Shown here piece after piece: positions 1 through 6,739 of a DNA stretch of 12,659 nucleotides (positions are counted from its first letter, which is position 1; each line of letters starts with the position of its first letter). The stretch is taken from positions 1 to 12,659 of the forward strand of contig JAITJK010000050.1 of assembly GCA_031278935.1 (NCBI GenBank). Reading direction: 5' to 3'. The notes below the pieces were generated by a model. It had not been told where the DNA came from, did not search any database, and saw nothing but the letters and a program-made list of their open reading frames with translations. The translations under genes were made by a program, and so were the position numbers. Source of the DNA: Spirochaetaceae bacterium. GTDB lineage: Bacteria; Spirochaetota; Spirochaetia; Treponematales; Breznakiellaceae.

Positions 1-588
1 GTCTTTCACCGTGATAAGTCCTGTGAGCCGGCCTTCGGCGTCCACCACAGGGAGCTTCTCGATGCGGTGGCGGTCAAATTTCTCCCGGGCGCTTCCTACC
101 GAGGGTTCCCCTTGTTCCACCACTACCTGCCGGGTCATCACGGCGGTTACGGAAAGGCCCTCGTCCTTACAGAACCGGAGGTCTCGACTGGTGATGATCC
201 CCAAGAGCTTCCCCGCATCGTCCACCACGGGCATCCCGGATACCCTGTAGCGTTCCATCATCTGCTTCACATCCCGGATCCGGGCGTCTTCTCCCAGACT
301 CACCGGGGCGTCAATGATCCAGTTGAGGTAACGTTTTACATGGGCCACCTGCTGGGCTTGCTCCTCGGGGCTCAAGTTCCGGTGGATAACTCCGGATCCC
401 CCCTCCAGGGCCAGGGCAATGGCCAGTTGTTCTTCGGTTACCGTATCCATAGCCGAAGACATAATGGGTACATTCAAACGCACCTCCGCGCATAAATCCG
501 TATGCACATCGCAGTCCCGAGGTAGGATCTCCGTATACCCCGGCAGTAGCAACACATCGTCATAGGATAGGGCTTCGGTAAACAGCAT
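1..588 (-). CDS. guaB: IMP dehydrogenase, N-terminal part (runs off left edge)
   Basis: IMP dehydrogenase makes XMP from IMP with NAD+, the committed step to GMP, in the cytosol. The 196 residues present start MLFTEALSYDDVLLLPGY, the standard N-terminus of the family, followed by PIMSSAMDTVTE at 41-52 and GGSGVIHRN at 63-71, all in the TIM barrel. Two CBS repeats are inserted after that: about 95-150 (VSGMPVVDDAGKLLGIITS) and from about 155 (IEKLPVVDAEGRLTGLIT). The frame is still open at base 1, so the rest of the barrel and the catalytic cysteine loop lie outside the window. The ATG at 588 is preceded by a strong GGAGG (596-600) seven bases upstream. purB lies 47 bp upstream on the same strand, with no convincing terminator between them, so the two purine genes may be cotranscribed. 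Confidence 0.95.
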   Translation of the reverse strand, partial: MLFTEALSYDDVLLLPGYTEILPRDCDVHTDLCAEVRLNVPIMSSAMDTVTEEQLAIALALEGGSGVIHRNLSPEEQAQQVAHVKRYLNWIIDAPVSLGEDARIRDVKQMMERYRVSGMPVVDDAGKLLGIITSRDLRFCKDEGLSVTAVMTRQVVVEQGEPSVGSAREKFDRHRIEKLPVVDAEGRLTGLITVKD

Positions 589-635
589 AAAGTTTCCTCC
601 TTCAAAGTTAGTATTTTTTGTGGGTATACCGCCTT

Positions 636-2093
636 TTAGCGGCACGCCCCATCTTCGCGTTCCGCCACCTTCCGGTACTTTTCGGCCAGGGCTGTGGCCT
701 TCTGCGCCGCAAGGCCGCAGTAGTTCTGGGGATCTTCAAAAAAGGCCTGGGCTTCTTCCTCTGTGGAAGAGAGGCCTAGTTCCGCAAGCTTCCCCCGGAT
801 CCGTTCAAACACCGCCTCTTCTCGCGCCAGGGCGCAGGCAAAACTACACCGCTCTTGCTCGGCCTTGAGGGTTATCCTTCGAATCACTTCATGGGCATCG
901 GAAATCCCGGTTTCCGCAAGGAGAATATAGGCCGGCTCCGCCATGATGCCCCCGGGGATACCCCCGCTTTGGGTTCCCCGCAGGTTGGCGGCCAGGCGTT
1001 CCCGGTCGACCTTGAGTCCCTGGACGATAGCCGTCATGCGGCTCACCGCCAAAGAAAAGCCGCATACATAGTCGGCGATGAAGCGCTGGCTTGCGGAATT
1101 GGTGAGATCCCGCTGATGTTCGCTGATCTGGTCCATGAAAAAGGTCATCGTCCGGGGCATGAAGGCTTTCCAGAGGCTCTTCACGTGTTCTGCATTCCAG
1201 GGGTTGCGTTTTTGGGGCATGGTGGAGGATCCCACCTGATCTGCGCCAAAGGTTTCCCGGAGTTCCCCGATTTCACTGCGCTGGAGGTTCCGCAAATCAT
1301 CCGCGAGGTTCGCCAGGATTCCAAAGGCCACGTTGAATTCCAAAAGCAGCCGCAGGAGATACTCAGGCTCCACGAGCTGGGTGGCGTGTTCTGAAGGTTC
1401 AAGGCCGAGCTGCTGCAGATACAGCCGCTCCAGGGCTTCTGGATCCGCCGTGATGAGGGCCATGGCGTTATAGGCTCCCACGGCTCCTGAAAGTTTCCCC
1501 TTGAGGTCTTGGGAACGGCGCTGGATCTCCAGGATAGTTTTGCCCAACCGGGAAACATATTCCGCTAGGGCAAAGCCCAGGGTAATAGGCACCGCGTGTT
1601 GACCGTGAGTTCGGCCCACCTGGGGGCTTGCGGCCTCTTGTTCCACCAGAGCGCATAAGCGGCCTTCCAGTTTCCGCAACCGAGGTAGGATGACCTCCTG
1701 GGTGATTCCCCGCATACGGTAGGCCAGGGCCGTGTCCAGAATATCCACACTGGTGGCACCCAGATGCACCAAGGCCGCAGTTTGCGGAGGAACCTTACGC
1801 TTCAGTACCTGCACCAGGGCTCGAATGTTATGGTGAGTCTTGGCTTCCTCGGCGTAGACTTCCGCACTGTCCACGGCGTCGGCGGCTTTTTCCAAGGCGG
1901 TTTTGAGTTCTGGCTTTAGAGCCCCTCGCAGGGTGAGGTGGGCGATAACCAGGGCGATTTCCGCTTTAACGCAGGAGGCTATGACGGCCTCTTCGGAAAT
2001 CCAAGCCACTAAGGCGTCAAAGAGTTCCGGTTCGGAGAGGGCGTAACGGTGATCTAGGGGAGAAATAGTCTGAAAAATAGTACGGGCTTCCAT
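636..2093 (-). CDS. purB: Adenylosuccinate lyase
   Basis: This 485-aa cytosolic enzyme of the fumarase/aspartase superfamily cleaves adenylosuccinate to AMP and SAICAR to AICAR, releasing fumarate. Visible landmarks are ISPLDHRY at 10-17 (compare SPVDGRY in E. coli PurB), KTHHNIRAL at 85-93, the catalytic-histidine motif GRTHGQHAVP at 160-169, and the flexible signature loop GSSTMPQKRNP at 288-298, which carries the catalytic serine. Length fits the long PurB class. The superfamily also includes argininosuccinate lyase and muconate cycloisomerase, but the N-terminal SPLD-RY motif and the guaB neighbour favour PurB. The ATG at 2093 has no clear Shine-Dalgarno sequence. A TTGACC (2123-2128) and CATAGT (2099-2104) with 18-bp spacing would put transcription start almost at the ATG. 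Upstream is the repeat-rich gap. Confidence 0.9.
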   Translation of the reverse strand: MEARTIFQTISPLDHRYALSEPELFDALVAWISEEAVIASCVKAEIALVIAHLTLRGALKPELKTALEKAADAVDSAEVYAEEAKTHHNIRALVQVLKRKVPPQTAALVHLGATSVDILDTALAYRMRGITQEVILPRLRKLEGRLCALVEQEAASPQVGRTHGQHAVPITLGFALAEYVSRLGKTILEIQRRSQDLKGKLSGAVGAYNAMALITADPEALERLYLQQLGLEPSEHATQLVEPEYLLRLLLEFNVAFGILANLADDLRNLQRSEIGELRETFGADQVGSSTMPQKRNPWNAEHVKSLWKAFMPRTMTFFMDQISEHQRDLTNSASQRFIADYVCGFSLAVSRMTAIVQGLKVDRERLAANLRGTQSGGIPGGIMAEPAYILLAETGISDAHEVIRRITLKAEQERCSFACALAREEAVFERIRGKLAELGLSSTEEEAQAFFEDPQNYCGLAAQKATALAEKYRKVAEREDGACR

Positions 2094-2130
2094 AAGAGAC
2101 TATGGCACAGGCCCCCCCACCCGGTCAACA

Positions 2131-2177
2131 CCTACCGCCACCTACCGCCACCTGCCGCCACCTGCCGCCACCTGCCG
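2131..2177. repeat. 10-bp tandem repeat, 4.7 copies
   Basis: Units begin at 2131, 2141, 2151, 2161 and 2171, the last partial. The first two read CCTACCGCCA, and the next two CCTGCCGCCA, so a single A/G change spread in a block. The period is close to one DNA helical turn. The array sits about 40-85 bp upstream of purB and could lie in its promoter region. No coding function is seen. Confidence 0.9.
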
Positions 2178-2352
2178 TGGAGGCGTATTGGGGGGCCGAG
2201 GGGGTAGGGATAGGGGCTTACGTCCCTTCGTTCCTACCAGGCGCGGGGCGTACTCACTAGGGGCAGCAGGCCACCAGCTACGGGCCGGGCTATTGGGATT
2301 GATCAGCAAAGACCCGTAGCGGGGGCGCCACACCCCCTAACCACGCAACCAG
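2178..2352. other. Gene-free structured region, candidate dispersed repeat
   Basis: This GC-rich stretch lies between the start of purB and the end of the trmJ-like gene and has no credible coding frame. It holds an 8-bp perfect inverted repeat GCTACGGG (2277-2284) / CCCGTAGC (2313-2320) around a 28-nt loop that contains the palindrome TGATCA. It also has a 5-bp pair AGGGA (2206-2210) / TCCCT (2223-2227), and GGGGG/CCCCC arms near 2321-2337. None is followed by a T run, so these are not typical intrinsic terminators. The mix of G-rich blocks and inverted repeats suggests a multicopy intergenic element, but copies elsewhere cannot be seen from this window. Confidence 0.45.
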
Positions 2353-3066
2353 TCAGGGGCTGCGCCTCCAGGGTAGGTGGGAGAAAAGGGTGCGTATATA
2401 TTCCGCTTCCCCGTGGGAAAGACCAGCGCGAGCAAAGATATCCCTGAAAAATTGCTCCTGCTCTTCCCGGCCCGGGTGCTTGTAAAACCCCAAGGCCGCA
2501 AGGGAATCGCTTATGGAAACAACCAGGGAATCCAACTCCTCCTGGCAGATGGGTACCCAGGTGCCTTCCACCTCTAACCTGGAGCCCAACATACGAAACA
2601 GGGTGTAGGCATAGACCTGCACCGCGTGGGACAGATTCAAGGACGGAAAAGTGGCGTCCGAAGGAATATGAGAAGCAAGATGACAGAACCCTATCTCCTC
2701 CGCTTCAAGACCGGTCCGCTCGTTCCCAAACACCAGGGCGGTTTTCCCACTCCGCTCCCTGAGGTAGGACCCCAAGGCTTCGGGGTCAAGGCTCACCCCC
2801 TTGCGCCGCTGCCCGCGCCGCCGAGTAACCCCCACCACTAAGGAACAATCCGCCGTAGCTTCCGGGATGGAGGGAAAAATCTCCGTCCTTTCCCAGATAT
2901 CCTTCCCATGTACCGCCCGAGCCGCGAGGACCCCGGGATCCAATATCCCGGGATTCACTAGACGGAGCGTCCCAAGGCCCATGTTTTTCATGACCCGGCA
3001 TACGGCCCCCACGTTCCCCGGTTCCTGGGGCCGGGCAAGGATTACTACCACATCACGAAGCATCAT
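2353..3066 (-). CDS. trmJ: TrmJ-family tRNA ribose 2'-O-methyltransferase (SPOUT)
   Basis: This 237-aa cytosolic SAM-dependent methyltransferase of the SpoU/SPOUT class is by homology likely to 2'-O-methylate position 32 of tRNAs. The three SPOUT motifs are plain: motif 1 EPGNVGAVCRVMKNMG at 15-30, followed by LVNP; motif 2 ALVFGNERTGL at 110-120; and motif 3 SLNLSHAVQVYAY at 142-154, which forms the SAM-binding trefoil knot. The tail at about 174-237 (LAALGFYKHPGR, then an FFRDIFARAGL helix) matches the E. coli TrmJ C-terminal extension rather than the shorter TrmL, so TrmJ is preferred; the exact tRNA target is inferred. The start at 3066 has GAGAGGG (3077-3083) ten bases upstream; a second ATG follows immediately. 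It is divergent from the STAS gene and appears monocistronic. Confidence 0.88.
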   Translation of the reverse strand: MMLRDVVVILARPQEPGNVGAVCRVMKNMGLGTLRLVNPGILDPGVLAARAVHGKDIWERTEIFPSIPEATADCSLVVGVTRRRGQRRKGVSLDPEALGSYLRERSGKTALVFGNERTGLEAEEIGFCHLASHIPSDATFPSLNLSHAVQVYAYTLFRMLGSRLEVEGTWVPICQEELDSLVVSISDSLAALGFYKHPGREEQEQFFRDIFARAGLSHGEAEYIRTLFSHLPWRRSP

Positions 3067-3147
3067 GGCTCATCATACCCTCTCGACAAAGACAGAGCAA
3101 CTTTAGTATGCTAAATCTACGCTGCTCAAGGCGGAAAAGGAAGGATC
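3067..3147. promoter_or_regulatory. Divergent promoter region between trmJ and the STAS operon
   Basis: These 81 bp must carry promoters for both directions. For trmJ the best fit is TTGAGC (3124-3129) and TAAAGT (3100-3105) with an 18-bp spacer. For the plus-strand operon only weak fits occur, for example TCGACA (3083-3088) with TAGTAT (3104-3109) at 15 bp. The STAS ribosome-binding site is AAGGAAGG (3138-3145). Boxes were assigned by eye and are uncertain. Confidence 0.3.
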
Positions 3148-3693
3148 ATGGCAAATAATGCGGGTATGCACCGGGGGGATGCCCAAGAGCGGGGAATCAC
3201 CATTAAACTCGCCCGGCTCGATACCCTTGAGGATGGGCTCATGGTACATCTTAGCGGGTATCTTAACACCTATAACACGGATTATTTTCATAGGCAGGTA
3301 CTGCAACGTATTGAGGGCGGGTATACCAAGCTCATATTCCGCTGTGGTGAACTTACCTATCTTTCCTCCACCGGGATCGGCTCCTTTTCCCAGCTCCTCA
3401 AGGTAGCGCGTAACCGGGGTGGGGGGCTTGTGTTCTGCGAGCTCACCCCCCAGGTGTACGAGATTTTCCAACTTTTGGGTTTTAGCGAGGTGTTTAGTAT
3501 CCGGCATACCCTGGACGCGGCCTTGGACGCCTTTCAGCGCCTGGACACGGCAGAAGATGGGCCGCCAAAGTCTTTAGACTTTACCTGTCCGGCCTGCGGC
3601 AGCCCGGTTCAGGGGGCGAGCGGACGGTTCCGTTGCGGGCGGTGTAAGACCCTGCTTGCCCTGGATGCCCAGGGTACAGTATTCTTGGGCTGA
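3148..3693 (+). CDS. STAS-domain (anti-sigma antagonist-like) protein with C-terminal zinc ribbon
   Basis: This 181-aa soluble protein has a STAS domain at about 17-130 and a zinc ribbon at about 145-172. The core strand GGYTKLIFRCGELTYLSSTGIG (57-78) matches the SpoIIAA/RsbV phospho-acceptor region; aligning SSTG with DSSG puts the acceptor at Thr75. The ribbon has CPAC (147-150) and CGRC (163-166), four cysteines spaced C-x2-C-x12-C-x2-C, like MJ0042-type ribbons. Stand-alone anti-sigma antagonists are about 110 aa, so the ribbon is an added module, perhaps for partner or nucleic-acid binding. It leads a run of four same-strand genes ending with pspA and an oxidoreductase, which suggests a partner-switch input to envelope-stress control. 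No anti-sigma kinase or sigma gene is in the window, so this role is inferred. The start has a good Shine-Dalgarno three bases upstream. Confidence 0.85.
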   Translation: MANNAGMHRGDAQERGITIKLARLDTLEDGLMVHLSGYLNTYNTDYFHRQVLQRIEGGYTKLIFRCGELTYLSSTGIGSFSQLLKVARNRGGGLVFCELTPQVYEIFQLLGFSEVFSIRHTLDAALDAFQRLDTAEDGPPKSLDFTCPACGSPVQGASGRFRCGRCKTLLALDAQGTVFLG

Positions 3694-3726
3694 TATTTCT
3701 ATATTTTTGCAATGTAAGGATGCGAT

Positions 3727-4128
3727 ATGGCGGTGAATAAAATAGAACAGTATCTTATTGACCTTATGGTTACGTATAAAGAACTCGCGGATAATCTGTG
3801 GCTTTTGGACGATGAGGAATACGGCATGGAAGGGGTGGTCATCATGCACGCGGATCCTCTGGTGATTTTCCGGGTCCTCGTGATGGAGGCGCCAAAAGAT
3901 ACACGGCTTGAACTCTTTACCAAACTGCTGGAACTCAACGCCAGCGACGTGGTGCATGGGGCCTATGCCCTGGAAGACGATACGGTGATTCTGATTGACA
4001 CCCTGGAATACGCCACCATGGATTACGAGGAATTTCGGGCTACCTTAGATGCCTTCAGCCTCGCCTTGAGCCAGCATTATCCCCTGCTTTCCCCTTACCG
4101 GGAAGGACACGGGGAAGATCGGACTTAA
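3727..4128 (+). CDS. Small YbjN/CesT-like protein upstream of pspA
   Basis: This is a 133-aa acidic soluble protein with no signal peptide or membrane segment. It has an N-terminal helix (VNKIEQYLIDLMVTYKEL), a strand-rich middle (GVVIMHADPLVIFRVLVMEA), a helix with FTKLLELNASDVVHGAYAL at about 65-83, then DDTVILIDTLEYATMDYEEF and a final helix. The order helix, strands, 'LLELNA...GAY-L', strand and acidic helix resembles the YbjN / type III chaperone-like (CesT) fold, assigned by pattern only. The likely role is binding a partner protein; the tight setting, 32 bp before pspA, makes PspA or the STAS protein plausible partners. TAAGGA (3715-3720) lies six bases before the ATG. It could equally be described as a conserved hypothetical protein. 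Confidence 0.8.
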   Translation: MAVNKIEQYLIDLMVTYKELADNLWLLDDEEYGMEGVVIMHADPLVIFRVLVMEAPKDTRLELFTKLLELNASDVVHGAYALEDDTVILIDTLEYATMDYEEFRATLDAFSLALSQHYPLLSPYREGHGEDRT

Positions 4129-4160
4129 TTTTACGCTATTTTTAGGAGGACCCTAGCGTC

Positions 4161-4853
4161 ATGGGAATTTTTTCACGATTTAAAACCCTCGTTTCATCGA
4201 ATATCAATGATCTCATAAACAAGGCGGAAAAGCCTGAAAAGATGCTTAACCAGTTGCTCATGGACATGAGCGAGCAGCTTATCGAATCCAAAAAAGCCGT
4301 GGCCCAGGCCATCGCGGACGAGAAAAAGCTCGAACGGGAGGCCCAGAATCAGCTAGCCCTCTCCCAGGAGTGGGAGCGCAAGGCTATGCTCGCGGTACAG
4401 GCTGGGAAGGATGATTTAGCCAAAGAGGCGCTGCTCCGCAAGCAGGAACATGACAATGCCTACGGGGAATATAAAAAGCAATGGGACGCCCAGCACGGGT
4501 CGGTGGAAAAACTTAAAGAGTCCCTGAGGGAACTGCAAAACAAAATCGAGGAGGCTCAACGCAAGAAGAACCTCCTGGTTGCCCGGGCAAAACGGGCGGA
4601 GGCCCAGCAGAAAATCCAGAGTACCATGTCCAGTATATCCGGCAACCGCACGGCCTTTGACGCCTTTGACCGTATGGCCGCCAAGGTGGACCAAATGGAA
4701 GCCCAGGCCGACGCCGCAGTGGAGCTGGACGATTTTACGGCCAACACGAATTTGGACAAGCGCTTTGCGGAACTGGAAAAAGACAGCGCCTCCACAGACA
4801 CCATGCTCCTGGAATTAAAAGAAAAGATGAAAGCCTTGCCGGATAAATCCTAA
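4161..4853 (+). CDS. pspA: Phage shock protein A (PspA/IM30/Vipp1 family)
   Basis: This 230-aa protein, the usual length for PspA, is of an ESCRT-III-like family that coats and stabilises the inner face of the cytoplasmic membrane under envelope stress. The N-terminal amphipathic helix (MGIFSRFKTLVSSNINDLI) and the adjoining KAEKPEKMLNQLLMDM are family hallmarks. From about 30 to 190 the protein is almost continuous charged coiled coil, with no membrane span. A C-terminal acidic part (VELDDFTANTNLDKRFAELE) matches the conserved end helix. AGGAGGA (4144-4150) lies ten bases before the ATG. No pspB, pspC or pspF is nearby; its companions are the STAS/zinc-ribbon protein and the YbjN-like protein, so regulation probably differs from the E. 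coli PspF system. The aldo/keto reductase is likely translated by coupling to this gene. Confidence 0.95.
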   Translation: MGIFSRFKTLVSSNINDLINKAEKPEKMLNQLLMDMSEQLIESKKAVAQAIADEKKLEREAQNQLALSQEWERKAMLAVQAGKDDLAKEALLRKQEHDNAYGEYKKQWDAQHGSVEKLKESLRELQNKIEEAQRKKNLLVARAKRAEAQQKIQSTMSSISGNRTAFDAFDRMAAKVDQMEAQADAAVELDDFTANTNLDKRFAELEKDSASTDTMLLELKEKMKALPDKS

Positions 4854-4865
4854 GGAGAATGCAGG

Positions 4866-5786
4866 ATGAGAAGGATTAATGTTGGAAATGCGGGATTGCA
4901 GGCGCCGGTTGTCGTAACCGGGTGTATGCGAATCAACCAACTCAGCAAAGCCGAGGCGGAGCGTTTTATTCAGAGCGCTCTGGAGATGGGGGCGTGTTTT
5001 TTTGATCACGCGGATATTTACGGGGCCGGAAAGTGCGAGGAGTTTTTTGCCGAAGCCATCGACATGAACGCGACGATCCGGGAAACCATGCTGTTGCAAT
5101 CCAAGTGCGGCATTAGACCAGGAATAGGCTTTGATTGTTCCAAGGCCCATATCCTTGCCTCGGTGGAGGCCAGCTTAAAGCGCCTCAAGACCGAGTACTT
5201 GGACGTACTGTTACTGCACCGGCCTGACGCTTTAATCGAGCCGGAAGAAGTGGCCGAGGCCTTTGGTACACTCCACCAAAGCGGCAAGGTTCGGTATTTC
5301 GGAGTCTCCAATCAGAACCCTTTGCAGATAGCCTTGTTGCAAAAATACCTGGCCCAGCCGCTGATTATTAACCAACTACAGCTCAGTATTACCCAAGCGT
5401 CCATGATATCCCAGGGACTGCATGTGAACATGGCCGGCGATGCAGCTGTAGACCGAGACGGTTCAGTGCTGGATTTCTGTCGCCTAAAGGACATCACTAT
5501 CCAAACCTGGTCTCCTCTACAGTACGGGACCTTTGCGGGGGTATTTTTAGGGAACCCCCAATTCGCCGAGCTCAACCGCATCATCGACGCCCTGTCCCAG
5601 CAATACGGGGTGACTAATACCACCATTGCCTTGGCCTGGATACTCCGGCATCCGGCTAAGATGCAGCCCATAACCGGTACCACCAAGGTAGCACGTCTTA
5701 AGGACTGCGTGAAAGCCACCGAAATCACCTTGACCCGGGAAGAATGGTATAAGGTATATCAGGCTGCGGGAAACGTCCTGCCCTAA
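4866..5786 (+). CDS. Aldo/keto reductase, YdhF-like
   Basis: This 306-aa cytosolic NADPH-dependent oxidoreductase is of the AKR TIM-barrel superfamily; the substrate is unknown. The catalytic tetrad is intact: Asp47 and Tyr52 (FFDHADIYG), Lys80 (LQSKCGI) and His118 (VLLLHRPD). KVRYFGVSNQ and the late ITGTTKVARLKDCVKA segment, which grips the NADP phosphate, are typical. HADIYG plus LLLHRPD and ALLQKYL follow E. coli YdhF closely. The Shine-Dalgarno AAGGAG (4852-4857) overlaps the pspA stop codon and lies eight bases before the ATG, showing translational coupling with pspA. As the last gene of the unit it may help detoxify carbonyls under envelope or oxidative stress; that link is inference from position only. 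Confidence 0.92.
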   Translation: MRRINVGNAGLQAPVVVTGCMRINQLSKAEAERFIQSALEMGACFFDHADIYGAGKCEEFFAEAIDMNATIRETMLLQSKCGIRPGIGFDCSKAHILASVEASLKRLKTEYLDVLLLHRPDALIEPEEVAEAFGTLHQSGKVRYFGVSNQNPLQIALLQKYLAQPLIINQLQLSITQASMISQGLHVNMAGDAAVDRDGSVLDFCRLKDITIQTWSPLQYGTFAGVFLGNPQFAELNRIIDALSQQYGVTNTTIALAWILRHPAKMQPITGTTKVARLKDCVKATEITLTREEWYKVYQAAGNVLP

Positions 5787-5845
5787 GCAGAGTCGGGGGA
5801 TACCGCAAGGCGGCCTATAGCCTAATCCTTCGACTAAGGAGTCTG

Positions 5846-6721
5846 TTATGGAAATACCTGGATAGATATCGGGGCGGTGCAGACCAAAGCGGCAGCCAGG
5901 GCGGCTTTCAAAGCGGCAGCCCGCGCTTCCAGATAGGCTGGAGCCAATGCCGTTGTCCAGGGGTCCCGGGGCGCGGGTCTTGCCTTGCCGTACAGCTGAA
6001 CCGCCGTGACGCCGGGCCGCGCCTGACCAGGCGCCCAGGCCGCCGCCGCGCCGGTCTCGGCCAGGGTGACCACCAGCCGTTCCCAGGCAGCGGCCTCTTC
6101 CGGTGGCGGCGGCCTTCCTTGGATGGCGCAAAGCATGGTTTGAATCGTCACCGGCGCACACCCCGTAAAGGCCGTCATAGCCGGGATAAGTCGCGCCCAG
6201 GGCACCGGCGAAGCCGCCATACGGGTATACCACGCTTCAGTGCCGGCATCTAGCTTAAGCCAAATATGCAGGGCCGCAGGGCCGCAGGCTGCTTGCCGCA
6301 AAGCCTGGAAGGTGGCGCGCTCCAGTAGTCCCGTGCCATTGGTGATAAGCACTAAGGCCGCCTCCTTCGCCGCCTCGTCTCGAATCCGGGCAGCGACCTT
6401 GAGGGCCCTAAAGAAATCCGGCGACAAGGTGGGTTCGCCGTTACCGGAAAAGGCAATGTCCTTAACCGCAATGCCCCGCCGCGCGGCTGCTTCGAGTTCC
6501 CCATAGAGCTGCGCTTCCATGAGAGCCTGCGTAAAGGGCTTATCCCGCTCAAAAGGGAATACCTCGCAGTAGGGACAATCAAAGGTACACCGTTTGCGAT
6601 CCGGAAACAGGTTTATCCCCAAAGAAAGTCCCTGGGAACGCCGGGAATACACGGGGTATACCAAAACTCCCTGTTCCCGTTGGCGGTGATTGTCTATGGG
6701 GCCTATAGGCGGTCTATCCAC
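5846..6721 (-). CDS. Radical SAM protein, COG0731-like
   Basis: This is a 291-aa cytosolic 4Fe-4S enzyme. The cluster motif is RCTFDCPYC, cysteines 45, 49 and 52 (C-x3-C-x2-C). It follows GLSLGINL (31-38), a lead-in typical of COG0731, the radical SAM group that includes wyosine-synthesis homologues. SAM-binding GNGEPTL lies at 93-99, ITNGT at 126-130 and LKLDAG at 155-160, all in COG0731 order. There is no SPASM or second cluster. The last third is strikingly Ala-rich and may be loosely constrained. The start is GTG at 6721, set by AAGGAGG with nine bases of spacing; no in-frame ATG fits. It lies 18 bp behind the second DUF115 gene, so it is probably the last gene of that operon. The substrate is unknown: tRNA modification by family, or a glycan or flagellin-related job by context. 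Confidence 0.88.
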   Translation of the reverse strand: MDRPPIGPIDNHRQREQGVLVYPVYSRRSQGLSLGINLFPDRKRCTFDCPYCEVFPFERDKPFTQALMEAQLYGELEAAARRGIAVKDIAFSGNGEPTLSPDFFRALKVAARIRDEAAKEAALVLITNGTGLLERATFQALRQAACGPAALHIWLKLDAGTEAWYTRMAASPVPWARLIPAMTAFTGCAPVTIQTMLCAIQGRPPPPEEAAAWERLVVTLAETGAAAAWAPGQARPGVTAVQLYGKARPAPRDPWTTALAPAYLEARAAALKAALAAALVCTAPISIQVFP

Positions 6722-6739
6722 GGTGTATTTCCTCCTTAT

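Noticed and set aside
629..642. CCGC/GCGG hairpin at the end of purB, as a terminator before guaB
   Set aside because: A 4-bp stem overlapping the stop codon with no T run after it; the genes are more likely read through.
855..1394. 179-codon plus-strand frame opposite purB
   Set aside because: It is the antisense shadow of a clearly conserved enzyme; composition is a by-product of GC-rich codon use.
2142..2333. 63-codon minus-strand frame in the gap before purB
   Set aside because: It is built from the tandem repeat and inverted repeats, is Pro/Arg/Gly-rich, and lacks a ribosome-binding site or any family resemblance.
5826..5840. TCCTT-CGACT-AAGGA hairpin between the convergent aldo/keto reductase and radical SAM genes, as a bidirectional terminator
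   Set aside because: The stem is only 5 bp and no T run follows on either strand. A terminator is expected here, but this is not strong enough to call.
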